DNA from: Elymus sibiricus
Taxonomy: Eukaryota; Streptophyta; Magnoliopsida; Poales; Poaceae
Length of the DNA: 64,000 nt
Reading direction: 5' to 3'
NCBI GenBank assembly: GCA_039707655.1
Contig: CM077676.1
Coordinates: forward strand, 238,904,866-238,968,865
This document shows, piece by piece, positions 21,792 to 33,429 of this stretch. The notes below the pieces were generated by a model that searched no databases, was not told where the DNA came from, and saw only the letters and a list, made by a program, of their open reading frames with translations. The translations under genes and the position numbers were made by a program. Position 1 is the stretch's first letter; each line of letters opens with the position of its first letter.

Positions 21792-23072
21792 GGAGCTCGC
21801 CTGCTGCTGGCGTTAGAGCCTCAAGTGGACTGTTGGGCCGCTGAATTCAAGGCCTACTTGCTTCACGGCACCCTCCCGGAGAAGGATTCAGAGGTAGAGC
21901 GCGTGGCTCGCCAGGCCACCGCCTACTGCTTGAAGGACGGTGAGCTGTACCGCAGGCGCCCCAATGGCGTCTCATTAAGATGCATCTCTGAAGGGCAAGG
22001 TCGCGAGCTGCTCGCCGACATCCATGGATAAGACTGTGGTCACCACTCCTCATCATGCACCCTTGCCGGCAAGGTGTTCCGCAGCGGCTTCTACTGGCCC
22101 ACCACGCTTCACAACGCCACCGAGCTGGTCCAATCCTGTGAGGCCTGTCAATTCCACGCCAAGCAAATCCACCAGTTGGCTCAAGACCTCCAGACGATTC
22201 CCCTCTCGTGGCCCTTTGCGGTCTGGGGGCTGGATATCCTGGGACCCTTCCCTCGTGAAGCTGGCGGCTACCGCTACCTCTACGTCGCCATCGACAAGTT
22301 CACCAAGTGGGCAGAGGTTGAGCCCATGTGCACCATCTCGGCAGGCTCTGCCGTCAAGTTCATCAAGGGCCTTGTGAGCTGCTTTGGCGTTCCCAATCGT
22401 ATCATCACCGACAACGGCTCCCAGTTCACAAGCGGCCTCTTCAAGTCATACGGTGCCAGCCTCGGCACGCAGATCTGCTACGCTTCTGAGGCGCACCCAC
22501 GAAGCAACGGCCAGGCCAAGCGTGCCAACGCTGAGGTCCTCAAGGGCCTAAAGACGAGAAGCTTCAAGAAAAAGCTCGGAGCCTGCGGCAAGGGCTGGCT
22601 TGATGAGCTACAGTCTGTGATGTGGTCCATCTACACAACGGCAACCAAGCCTAACGGCGAGACTCCCATCTTCCTTGTCTACGGAGCTGAAGCGGTCCTT
22701 CCTTCTGAGCTCAAGCATGGCTCCCGGCGAGACCTCGCCTTCGACGAGGCTCGTCAGGACGGCTCATGAAAGGCCGACCTGCTGCTCCTCGAGGAAGCCC
22801 GTCGCCAGGCCGCCTTGCGCGCCACCAGATACCAGCAGGCTTTGCGTCGCTATCATAGACGCAACATATGCCCGCGCACCCTCGAAGTCGGCGATCTCGT
22901 CCTGAGAAGGATCCTCTCCAGAGAGGGACTCCATAAAATCTCACCCATGTGGGAAGGCCCTTTTTGGGTTGCTCATGTCTCCAGGCCCGGCGCCGCCCAG
23001 CGGCAGACGGAGGACGGAGTTCCTGTGCCTAACGCCTGGAACATCCAACACCTCCGCAAATTCAACCCGTGA
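21792..23072 (+). pseudogene. Gypsy integrase
   Basis: Integrase joins element cDNA to the chromosome. The N-terminal part reads GELYRRRPNGVSLRC, then a TAA at 22029-22031, then the zinc-binding region (GHHSSSC, SCEACQFHAKQ). The core has Asp in WGLDILGPFP, Asp in RIITDNGSQFTS and Glu in KRANAEVLKGLK, fitting a DDE core. A TGA at 22767-22769 breaks the C-terminal part, which continues in frame through RYHRRNICPRTLEVGDLVLR and GPFWVAHVSRPGA to NAWNIQHLRKFNP. Pol is thus one continuous frame from 19446 to 23072 with five stops and no frameshift. Confidence 0.92.
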
Positions 23073-25082
23073 CCCTCACGCATACGAATGAAGTGGAGCT
23101 GTACACTCTCCGGAACCTCTCATTGCGTTCACCTGATGGGCCCGCGAGAGCTCCCGCCCACGTCTCAGTGGAAGCCCCATGCTCCGCGCTGGCGAAATGA
23201 TCGAACAACGATCATGCCCACACTTCGGTGGAAGCCTCATGCTCAGTGCTGGTGGAACAATCAACTAAGGGCGCCCCACGGGCTGCTCCAACGTCAAGCT
23301 GACCCGTGCCGGACACGGCAGCCCTTCTTTTTGGATGTGAAACTGAGGGCACCCCACGGGCTGCACCAACCTCAAGCTGACCCGTGCCAGACATAGTAAC
23401 CGCATCTCTTTTTGGTTGTGTAATGAACTTATTATTATGCTGCAGTAAAGCTCTATTTCCTAAGATATTTTATGTGTTGCTAAATTGCTTGCCTCATGAG
23501 ATATGTACGCTCGTGACCTTCCTCCTGCGCATCTCGCGAGCGGGGGCTAGACACGGTGCCTGTTCTCGGGTCAGTCCCAGCAGCACTGCAAAACCCAAGT
23601 GATTGAGCTCTGGCTCGCGGGCCTGCTCCCATGCATGCCACCTCACCAAGGTCCTTGGTGTCTCGTCTCCTCGCGTGACGCCCACGAGTAAGTTAGCAAG
23701 CATGCACCGCTCCCTCCTTTTGTGAAATCGATATGAAGTTGTCTCAGGAATAAGGCACTCGAAGGCCTCGCGAACGCTGCCTCGTGAGGCGACTTGCGAC
23801 AAGACGCCTTCGTAAGCCCTCAGGGAGCCTCGCGAGCCAACCTGCGGCGACCGCCTCCACCAAGTGCCAGCGGGAGGCCTCATGAGCGGGAGCCTCACGA
23901 GGCGCACTCCGCAGCCACGATATGGAAAGCGACACTCGCAAAAGAGCTAAGTACAAAACACACCTCATGAGCCGCTCTCGGTGCCTCTCAAGTTTCCTCT
24001 CCCCGCAACCTCGCTGAGTGCTGATGTTCTCTCCTCCGTGCAAGCCGCTTGCACGTCAAAGGGGGACTTCCTGAGCATCGCGCCTCAGGGGTTCTTACCA
24101 CCCCTCAGTGCCCTGCACCTCCTGGCCTTGTCCAGGCAACGCGACCTGACATACCAGCGATGGCTGTAGCCTGCTTGGGGGCTGGGTCCTGATGATGTAG
24201 AGAACTAAGGGAAACAAGGAAAGGGAAATAGGCCTCACGAGAGAACCTCATGAGGATACATACATTGTAGCAAATCATAAAGTACTTAAGAAAAAAGACA
24301 TTGTTTTTTCACGCCCCCACGGGGCTACCTCGGCTATTACAGGAACAAAAGAGAGAGGGGCCAGGAGGAGCACGGTGCGCCTTCAAGATCCGGCTCGGGC
24401 GCCGCTGCCGCCTAATCGGAATCTACATCTTTGCTCCCGCCGTGTGGAATCCCGCAAAGGGTGTCGGTTCCGAAGAACTTCACAAAGAGGGTGTCGGCTC
24501 CCGAAGAACTTCACAAAGAGGGTGCCGGCTCCACCGTGTGGAATCCTGCCTGGGGAGGGCGGGCGGCGCATCGCCGCGCCCGCCTCGGCCGCGGGCGCCG
24601 CGCCCTCCACGGCAGCGGGTGGTAGCCCTCCCACGAGCGCTAGGGCCAACTTCGGCGGCCGCCGAGGGGCGTCCCCGGCACCGAGGGGGAACCCTCGTGG
24701 CAGCAGTAGATGCGCGGGCTCGCCTTCTCCCCCTCGCCATCACAGCGGCGGTCCTAGAAGAAAGCAAAGAAGAGTGAAGGGTGGAAGAAGGGGGGAGGCG
24801 GAGGTAGAAGATGGCGGGGAATGCCTCTGCCTTCCCTCCGCCCCCTTTTATAACGCTGATTGGGGACTGCCCCCCTTGTCGCTCTGTCTTCTTCGATACC
24901 GGGAATCAAGGCAGCAGTGAAAGGAAGCAATGATGGCATGTGCCCCGCGCGGGAAGGCTTTATGGCAGGCGGTTACCGAGGCATAGTGGGGAAGTGGGGG
25001 CGTCCCATGTCCCATCATGCGCCATGCGTCGAACCTGGGCCCACGCCGTTTCGCTCCCAATGGGAGGGACCGTGCGTGCCAC
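23073..25082 (+). other. Gypsy 3' non-coding region
   Basis: About 2 kb between integrase and the polypurine tract, as in Tat-lineage elements. Two ~70-bp copies of a block with CCCCACGGGCTGC, TCAAGCTGACCCGTGCC and TCTTTTTGG lie at about 23268-23335 and 23345-23415. A ~30-bp direct repeat (GAAGAACTTCACAAAGAGG) is at about 24470-24525. GC-rich DNA at 24370-24760 opens several overlapping frames in both directions with biased Ala/Arg/Pro composition. None resembles a known protein, and I treat them as chance. Confidence 0.7.
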
Positions 25083-25097
25083 GGGCCCGGGGGCTAC
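25083..25097 (+). promoter_or_regulatory. Polypurine tract of the gypsy element
   Basis: GGGCCCGGGGGCTAC lies immediately before the 3' LTR start TGTCGGG at 25098, the position of the plus-strand primer. Confidence 0.7.
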
Positions 25098-25898
25098 TGT
25101 CGGGCCATTGGGAACTAGGGTACCATGGCCCCTCTACCTGCGGCCTAGGAGACGACGCTTGGCAAAGGCCAAAGACGCGGCCCATCTAAGGGCGCCGCGA
25201 AGCGAGGAAATCTCATGAGGCTTCCTCCCGAGGTGGCCCCCCGAGGCGGCCGCCCAAACCACCCGAGCCTGACGTCGGCTACGCGGTCTTGTGCCCATCA
25301 CGTCGATGATGCGCGTAGTGACGAACGGTGGCAGAGGCCGCGCCAGTGGGCACGGACAAAGAGGCTTTCCTCTCTGGTGCTAAAGGGGTAGCACCAGCTG
25401 CCCTCCTCCAAAGCAAGTCCCAAGGACTGCCCGTTTGGTGAAAGAAGACCGAGGCAGCAAGGCGCGCAGGGCGGAGGTCACCACCGAGCCCACCGGTGCG
25501 TCATGGATTGCAACTTTGCAGGTGAAGACCGTCTTTTGTCAGCATAGCCTGGGCGCCTGTCCCCTTTCAAAACCCGCCAAGTGTGGCATCCCTTCCCACC
25601 TATATTTTCAGGGAAAGAGGACTATAAAAGGGACAGTGCTGCCATTATAGAGGGGATCGATTCCTTCCTCTCCTACCTTGTACACGAGAACACCTTCTTG
25701 CCCACTGCAATCCCAAACCACAAGCAGGAGTAGGGTTTTACACCGCAAGGTGTCCCGAACCTGGGTAACCCTCGCATCTCCTGTCATGCTCCGCGCTAGC
25801 GCTCTCGCCGTAGCCTTGCCGTGGTCACCCTTGGTCAGAAAGAACTAGCTCGCCCCCATTGTTCGAACCTCTAGATCCCCGGAGCCACGGTTCCGACA
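25098..25898 (+). repeat. Gypsy 3' LTR (801 bp)
   Basis: It starts TGTCGGGCCATTGG and ends GGTTCCGACA, followed by the CCCAC duplication. Relative to the 5' LTR it lacks a segment between CTC(G/A)(C/T)GAGG-type repeats after about 25212, which could be a slippage or recombination deletion. It also has scattered substitutions. The TATA box is at 25621-25630. Confidence 0.92.
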
Positions 25899-26385
25899 CC
25901 CACTGTCAGCCTCTCCACCTATAGTCCTCTTCTGATGACTCTCCTTTGTTGACCATGCCGCGCCGAGCACACCAAGGCAGTGGACGACGGTGAGGCCCCG
26001 GACGGGAACGACCAGGAGATGGGGAAGACGCAGTAGTGGCATCGCAGATGGAGAGGACTACGAGGGTTAACTGGTTCTGGTGCGGCATGGGGCTGCAGTC
26101 GACAGAGAATAATAGGAGGTGTGGAGGGTTGGAGGGATGGCCTGGCCGGCGGTGGGGTAGCGCTTCGCAGCGAGGTGTGCTAAGCAGAGCCGCTAGCCGC
26201 TGGAGGCGGGAGCAGAAGGTCCCGGCGGCGCTGGAGGAAGAAGACGAGAGATTGAAGATGCATGTCGGCCATTGGATGTAAATCCAATGGCTATGGATGT
26301 CAGAATCATTTGTTGACTAAGTTGACAACGCCTTGCGTAGGCTTCGACCTATTGGCCCACATGTCAGCCTGCAAAAATGTGGCAC

Positions 26386-26723
26386 ATATTAAACCCATGT
26401 GTTTTAGAAATTAGGGATAATCAGTTTTATGCCCCTTGTTGTGTCCCACTCGGCTGTTTTACCCCTAATTTCCAAAAGCCATCGGTTCTGTCCAAGTCAC
26501 TTCGCTCCTCTTATGCTTTTGCCCTTTGACCGTTTGACCATCACTTTGAAAACTTCATAACAAATTCATACTAAATCAGGAAAATGCGAATAAGATACCA
26601 AAATGTTCAGAAAAACATCACCTATATGTCAATGTCATTTGCATTCATGACAAAAGTGTTGGAAAGTGCCCATCTGAGTTTTAGCTCTTATGATACAATA
26701 AAATCTGAAAAAGTTCAAACAAT
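26386..26723. other. Unassigned AT-rich junction DNA
   Basis: This lies between recognisable CACTA sequence and the coding scrap of the next LTR element. It contains a dispersed-looking stretch (TTTGACCGTTTGACCATCAC) but no terminus, target duplication or credible reading frame. It may belong to either neighbour. Confidence 0.35.
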
Positions 26724-27522
26724 TCAAAAAACAATTGGTTTCAAAGAATGACAAATGTTTTTAAGTGCTTGCCAAATTTCATCAGGGAATGACATTCGTG
26801 GAAGTCGTGGCAAAAAAAATTCTCCAAGAATGCCGGAGATCAGTAGTCCCTGGGCAGCAATGAACTGAACTAGGCGAGCCATTGCCGAGTCGGTATCTTC
26901 GACTGTGCTGAAGAACTCGCAGCCTTCGCTGGACGCAGAGGGAAAGTAGTGAAACTCCTGCATCTCTGCTACTTGCAAGAACTGGAAACGAAGACGGGCG
27001 ATGGCTTCCGCAGTAGCTGTCTGGACAGCCAACGCGGGGGGTGGGCATGGGTTTTCCCTGGAAAGTCAAGGGCTTCCCATCCTCTGCTGGACCGGGGCAT
27101 ATATGCGCATTCGCATAGAATCGGCAAAGGTGAGAGACGGGTTCTGATTGGAACACCAGATACACCAGGCTAATACTACAGCCAAGGGCTTGAGTGAGCA
27201 TGCTCGAGAAAAATGGGCGGAAAGCCGGGATAACCATTAGCCAAGTTTCGGATATGGAAAGTGGGTGCTCTGGAAGAACTAGCCATAGCTGCTGGTTTGG
27301 AGATACAGGCCTGGGTTCTCTTGCCGGGATCTGGCTTACTGAACGGAGATGGCTGCGACTCGCAGGTGGGAGGGGTTTAAATAGGCAGCCAGGCTGGGAC
27401 ATACCAGCATGGCGTGGATCCTTCTCATGCCGGGTAAAGGATACGCTGGCACGGCCGGCCACTGGGTAGGGTCGCGGTCCAATCCAGGGATGGCTAAGGG
27501 GTGGATAGCTAGGTAGGGGCAC
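26724..27522 (-). pseudogene. Decayed coding fragment of LTR element internal domain (gag-like, uncertain)
   Basis: Minus-strand protein-like sequence lies about 150 bp downstream of the primer binding site. A TATTTAAA and a start-like ATGGCTAGTTCTTCC precede it. Coding then appears in pieces: MASSSRAPTFHIRNLANGYP in one frame, VYLVFQSEPVSHLCRFYANA with PGPAEDGKPLTFQGKPMPTP in a second, and AVQTATAEAIARLRFQFLQ with EFHYFPSASSEGCEF in a third, ending FPDEIWQALKNICHSL. The pieces look like one protein broken by two indels. Its place matches gag, but no zinc knuckle or pol follows, so the function is a guess. Confidence 0.5.
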
Positions 27523-27651
27523 GTCAATTCCGACTGCGCCGCCTGTTGATCAACAGTGGCCGTGTCGGATGCCAGTGATGGGTCAACTATATTGGGCTCA
27601 CTACGGTCGAAAATAGGGGTGGTCTGATGCTAGGATAACCTACAGCCAGCC

Positions 27652-27665
27652 TGGCTCTGATACCA
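27652..27665 (-). promoter_or_regulatory. Primer binding site (tRNA-iMet type), truncated LARD
   Basis: The minus strand reads TGGTATCAGAGCCA, the standard plant initiator-methionine tRNA complement, five bases after the LTR end at 27671. It fixes the orientation and shows that this LTR is a 5' LTR, not a solo LTR. Confidence 0.85.
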
Positions 27666-27670
27666 CGCTC

Positions 27671-29842
27671 TGTGGCACCCCGATAGGGGGCCGACGCACC
27701 CCAGTCCCAGGATAAGACCTGGCGCATGCCTGAGACATGATATAGCAATTCCAGGCACAAAAATGGCTTTATTATATGAAATGGAGTTTTACAATACTGT
27801 TGCTTACAACAATTTTACATGGCTCCAAGGCTAACTAAATGGCAGCGGAGGTCTTGGTTCAGTGGCAACGACATCTCTGGCAGGGCTCCACAACGCACAG
27901 GACTGGCTGGGTTACGATCTAGCACGACGGATCTCCTCATGCAACTGGCCACGTGCAAGGCCAGGTGAGTACTTTGAATGTACTCGCAAGTCAACCAAAT
28001 ACATAGCATCCAAATAAGCAGATGACAAAGCAAGCCCTATGCCTCTATAAGAATTTAGTCTAAACATGGTATGGAATTAACAGGAAATCATGGATCAAAC
28101 ATGGCATACATGGATCAGATATACAAACTACATATCATAGCATGGCATGGCTACTTATACGAAGCATGGCATCCAAGATTAAACTCAAACCTACACTACA
28201 CTTACCCCTTGCGAAGCATTAAAATATTATTATGTGACATCACCCAATTTTACTGCCCTGCTGGGCTAACTCATGACTCACCGAGATCCCATCTCGTGAT
28301 CATGTCAGAACCATATGGTGACTGCTCACAATTATCCCATAGTCCAAGTTACCACATTACTTAGTAGCACATTCGTTAACAAGTTTATAATAATAGGTTT
28401 GTCCTCTAGATTGACTAAGACCAAATAGGGTGACCTAATACGAACTGTGTCCAATACCGTGGACATGGCTATTCAAATAGATTCTTACACTCTGCAGAGG
28501 TTGCGCACTTTACCCACACTATGAAGCTCATGGTCCCGTACCTCGGTACACTTCCCCTTTGGGTGGACCGGTGCTGCTCCAACGAAACTTGCCTAACCCG
28601 TGACTCCCCCACCGTACCACCGACAATCATCCTCCCCCAGAGTCATGCCCTGGGTGGCCCCTGTGTCACCCCGTGACACCTGCCACCGTCTTGGCCAAAC
28701 AAAATTGTCCCAAACGGGGACTCCCGGGCTAAACAAACAACTGGGCTCACAAGGTTATCGCCGCCTACCGGGCCAGCGTAGCTCGCGCGCATAACCTTCC
28801 CTCTTTGGTGGTACCGGTAAGAGAGCACAAAGCTAGACTAAGTCAAGGCCGTCCCATACCGGCAAATGTGGCTGCACGGGTAAGCTCGGTTCGGTGGCAC
28901 TATGACTCGATCCCATCGATGACGGAGGAGGTTTAATTTTAGAAATTCAATTTAACATCTTTATCATCTCATCATAACATCAACATTTATGAGCAAGAAC
29001 AATTACTTAACAACAGCATAGCAAAATCATAACGGTACTGACAATCATGGCATGAGATCAAATCATAGCACTAACATGATAATGGTACTAAAATATTGTT
29101 ACTAGCATGGGAAAATATGACATGAAAGCAATTCATGATATCACATGGTAAATAACACTAGTATCTAGCACAGATGAAATAACAGGGCTACGACAGTGCA
29201 GATTAACAGATGATCTGAAATATACGGCAACACACACACAGGGTGCAAGCAAAGTCATCACGCAAGTCCGGAGCTCATGATAAGAGGTTGGGTTGCCTTG
29301 GGGTAGAGGAATACACCGGGAAGAAGTGCGATGGGCTCGCGGAAAAATTTGCCGGAAAAGTTTCCCTCTCGAAGGGGCTGATTGAAGGGCAAGGGAAAAA
29401 TGGTCATTTTCATAGTGTGAAAACATTATGAAAATGATGCCATCGGAGCGAGCTCGATGAACTAAAAACGTGGGCGTTGGATTTACCTCAATTGGAGTTA
29501 CGGTCGTGGAGAAATGCCCGTTCGTTCGTTAAGCGGAGAAACGGACAGAAAACTATCCATTCCAGCTCCTAACAGGTGAACGTTCACTACTTAATGGATT
29601 CGGCCGCTGGTTGAAAAAAAATGAAAGCACATTTCTGGAAATGCACTTTCAGTGAACAGAAAGCGCAACGCACTAAGTGCGCTTCCACTTACAGCCGCTG
29701 GGCCCGGGTTGACTTTTCCCCTCTGGCTGACGAGTGGGCCCTGCCTTATCTCCTTTCTCTCTCTCTTCTCGGGCTGTCGTCCTCTTCCTTCCCCTGACCG
29801 GAACAGAGCAGGGGCGCCGCCGCTGTCGACGTAGCCATCGAC
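27671..29842 (-). repeat. LTR end plus first copy of 1.95-kb internal duplication
   Basis: 27671-27892 is the unique LTR 3' end. 27893-29840 is the first copy of a unit repeated at 29841-30199 plus 46935-48521. The junction is at GTAGCCATCG/ACGCACAGG, with only two or three bases of microhomology. This copy contains the undisturbed insertion site (CACCCAATTTTACTGC, ~28240) into which the second LARD went in the other copy. No genes are seen. Confidence 0.85.
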
Positions 29843-30199
29843 GCACAGGACTGGCTGGGTTACGATCTAGCATGACGGATCTCCTCCTGCAACTGGCCAC
29901 GTGCAAGGCCAGGTGAGTACTTTGAATGTACTCGCAAGTCAACCAAATACATAGCATCCAAACAAGCAGATGACAAAGCAAGCCCTATGCTTCTATAAGA
30001 ATTTAGTATAAACATGGTATGGAATTAACAGGAAATCATGGATCAAACATGCCATACATGGATCAGATATACCAACTACATATCATAGCATGGCATGGCT
30101 ACTTATACGAAGCATGGCATCCAAGATTAAACTCAAACCTACACTACACTTACCCCTTGCGAAGCATTAAAATATTATGATGTGACATCACCCAGTATT
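29841..30199 (-). repeat. Second copy of the LTR duplication, left part
   Basis: This is nearly identical to 27893-28246 with scattered substitutions. It ends at the insertion site of the element starting at 30200, and the second copy resumes at 46935. Confidence 0.85.
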
Positions 30200-31541
30200 T
30201 GTCATGCCCAATATGCGATCCTATCCTCGAGGGACTCGAAGGCCCCACCAGGGATAGAAGCGCATATCGTAGATGCTTGCAAGGTAGATATCATTACATC
30301 GTACCATGTACATAATAGATGGGGATACATACAAATACATACAGTCATCACAGGAATACATCAATACATATCAAACACCATACAAAAGAGCAGAATCCGA
30401 CTACTGATGAAACATAAACGAAAAACACGAATGACATCCACCCTGCTAGCCCAGGCTGCCGACCAGGAACCTATCCCAAGATCGACGAAGAAGAAGAACT
30501 CCAAAAGCAAACGCGCATCGCGCTCGCGTCAGATCATCGCATTACCTGTACCTGCAGCTGTTTTTGTAGTAATCTGTGAGCAACGAGGACTCAGCAATCC
30601 CATAACCATGGGTAACAAGACTATCAAAGCTTAATGGGTATGTAAGGGTAAGGTGGTCAGGTTGCAGCAAGCACTAAGCATTGTATGGTGGCTAGCTTAC
30701 GAGTACAAGAATAAGAAGAGTAACTACGCATAACGGTCGCAAACTAATAATGATCAAGAAGTGATCCTGAACACCTACTTACGAGTCAAACATAACCCCA
30801 CCGTGTTCCCTTCTCGAACTTCCTCGAAAAGAGACGGTCACGGTTACGCACGCGGTTGGTGTATTTTAATTAGAATTAGTGTCAAGTTCTCTACAACCGG
30901 AGGTTATAAATTTCCAAGTCGCCACATAACCGCGGGCACGGCTTCGCGAAAGATTTAACCCTGCAGGGGTGCTCCAAGTAATCCATTATAAATTACCACA
31001 CGCATCCGATGGAACATCCTCACACCATGATAACATGATGCTTATGATAAGGAATCCCGATGGACAAGCCACTCGTAACAGGTAAAACTAAACCAGCAAG
31101 ACCTCCCGGTGAGCCAGATCTGCATCTAGAGCCGCGCACTCTCTATCTACGGGCATCATCTGTCTATGCATAGTGGACGGTGGCCAAAAGAACTCGAGTA
31201 GCCCCAAGGCGGCTCCACCAACTGCTAGGTAGGTGGACCAACACTCATGAGGAGCACTGGCCCGGGTTGTTGATTAATTATCCACAGGGGCCGGCAGGTC
31301 CATATGCAAGTTTTAGTTGTTATTAGGCAAATGGTAAAACCAATGTTGGGCCTTGCTGGAGAAGTTTATCCTAAAACGAATGGACAGGGGGGTTCCCATA
31401 TGCCCCACATGTGTTAGAAGCGCTCATCAAGGAACATAACACCGGTATTACGGAAACTAGGGTGGCATGAGTGGAACAAAACACTAGGCAAAAGGCCGAG
31501 CCTTCCAACCATTACCAAGTATATAGATGCATTAATTAAAC

Positions 31542-31569
31542 TAGTCGTCAACCCGTGCGAATACACGGG
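31542..31569 (-). terminator. Helitron 3' terminal hairpin and CTAG end
   Basis: A 6-bp perfect stem (CCCGTG/CACGGG) with a 6-base loop is followed by TTGACGA and CTAG. In rolling-circle Helitrons such a hairpin marks the end of replication and transfer. Here it is identified by position and by the empty site. Confidence 0.85.
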
Positions 31570-32133
31570 CTAGATTATTGAATGTAGGATGTGAATATTT
31601 CATATTATGAGCTACCTTGTAACTTTTGTCCCAATCATATTGGTCGTTTGCATCCGATTCATCCACGGACATTTCCAAGCGGAGGAACTATCTAGCCCCT
31701 AAGCTTCATTAATTTTTTTTGAGACAAAGCTTCATTAATTAATACCATGTATTTTTTGAATGCAAGATGTGAATATTTCATATTAAGAACTACCTTGTAA
31801 GTTTTGTCCAATTTTTATTGGTCGTTCGCATCCGATTCATCGATGGACCATTTCCAAGCGTAGGAACTATCTGGTCCCTAAGCTCCATTAATTAATACCT
31901 TGTTTTTAAACAATTAATTAATTAATTAATACCTTGTTTATTATGTAATCATCCATGGATCTTCCACACTTAACCATATATCTAGGAAACCACATTCTCC
32001 ATTGTCGATTTTTGATATTTTGGCACATATGTTTGTTATTACTTTTTTTATCAATTGCCTACTACATAAATTTTCTGCAAGATATTAATTGATATATACA
32101 ATTTATAAGTTACATGACTTATGATTATTTAGT

Positions 32134-32690
32134 CTAATTGTTTTGAGCAGTAGGGTAAACCCCAACTATGACTCGTCTTCTATTAATATGATGGATAAGG
32201 TACATGTGAATATGTACAGGAGGAGAAGAAAAGAAAACATGTCTTTCTATATGTGATCCCTCCTTTAGGCTAAGTTTTGACGTCTTCATGATGATACAAA
32301 AATGCTTCTTGAAACTGAATATGCACGTCTCTATATTAGCATCTTTGTTATCAAAGATGTTTCTATGATTCCATATAGACCAACACCCACTAATCATGAT
32401 CTTATTGAAACATATATGATGTTCTTCCTGTTCTTTGCTTCATTGAGCATATCAGTGTCCCATCCAATACCCAGATTCCACCGAAAAAAATCTAACTGAA
32501 TGCACATGAGAAAAAAAAGGTACATCATAGTTTCATCTGTGCCTTCCTCACATAGAACACAATTTTTATACTCAACAAAAAAAATCTCTTCATCAGATCT
32601 CTATTGTTAAGTCTCTCCTGTATAAGAAGTCAGAAGAATTTTATTGTTTGGATAAGCAAGAAGATTTCCATATACATTTGTATGGTGCTG
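32134..32690 (-). pseudogene. zf-RVT / LINE-type reverse transcriptase C-terminal fragment in Helitron
   Basis: On the minus strand, broken frames resemble the zinc-binding C-terminal region found in plant non-LTR reverse transcriptases and related host proteins. IWKSSCLSKQ-like text comes first, then NCVLCEEGTDETMMYLFFSC with the CxxC...ET..(H/Y)LFF.C pattern, then LGIGWDTD and the tail MISGCWSIWNHRNIFDNKD. The usual trailing SLKEG motif is present. Several stops and frame changes occur, and the catalytic RT domain is absent. This looks like a captured or earlier-inserted fragment carried by the Helitron. Family call is moderate to good. Confidence 0.65.
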
Positions 32691-33429
32691 GGGTAGGTTG
32701 AGGATCACAAATAAGGGTTTGGTTCTGGTACATTATTTTCCATTACCCAAGTTATATGACTAGCTGTCATATTGCATAGCATCGTTCTCAATGTTCAAAC
32801 TCTGTATAACTCCTGTAGCTGTAGCTGTTGTACAACAATGGGTAACATATGGATGTGAAATAATTCATAAATATCAGTGTCATCATGTAATCTAGCCTTG
32901 TTATGATCTTTAGCATATGAGTGCAACTGGAGGAGGTTCTAAAGTGGTTGATCCTGCCAACTGTTATGCCATAACATAATTTACTCTAATTGATGGTCAG
33001 AGTTGCATCTCAAAAATTATAAGCGGCCTCCTTTTGAAGTTGGGGGTAGTAAAATATTGCACACTACCTATAATCAAGAAAAGTCAAGTGAGGACCTAAC
33101 AAACACACGTGACTTTACTTAATACATCTAAAGTTGATGTAGATGATAAAGTACTAAAAATCGAACATTTGTTAGGGGAAAATACAAAAAATCAAAAGAG
33201 CAGCAGTGAATTTTACAGAAATTTAGTTTCTATAGTAAGCAGTCTCCTGACAATGCTTATTTTGTAGCAAAACTCAAGTGTCATCACTGAAAGAAAGTAT
33301 TTCCAAAATATTGCTAGACTTGCATGTAAACAACCATATATTTGTAATAAAAATAAATATTGAACCATGTAACTGCGTACAAACATTAATTTTGCAATTA
33401 GTGCGTCAGTGAATATATTTAGTAGTAAA

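Larger units (their letters stand above)
12224..25898 (+). mobile_element. Full-length Ty3-gypsy retrotransposon, Tat/RIRE2-like, dead
   Basis: It is bounded by LTRs at 12224-13111 and 25098-25898 and flanked by the duplication CCCAC. Order is LTR, primer binding site, gag, protease, reverse transcriptase, RNase H, integrase, a long 3' non-coding part, polypurine tract, LTR. Without the solo LTR inserted at 15398 it is about 9.6 kb. The gag sequence (WPTKFKPDLPPRYNG), the TTTGGCGCGCCAGG start of the internal region and the ~2-kb 3' spacer point to the Tat lineage (RIRE2, Cinful and Grande relatives). Six in-frame stops and at least two frameshifts make it non-autonomous today. The wheat family name is not assigned. 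Confidence 0.92.
9649..26385 (+). mobile_element. CACTA DNA transposon, left end and internal parts, split by a gypsy element
   Basis: The terminus CACTACAAAAAAAGACACAT at 9649 is a typical grass CACTA (En/Spm superfamily) inverted-repeat end. Subterminal repeat arrays follow (10200-10945 and 11240-12212). The element is interrupted by a gypsy retrotransposon at 12224-25898, flanked by CCCAC on both sides. Its sequence resumes at 25904 with a segment ~90% similar to 11483-11944 and is recognisable to about 26385. No transposase and no matching right terminus are in the window, so the remnant is truncated or non-autonomous. The right limit is approximate. Confidence 0.8.
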
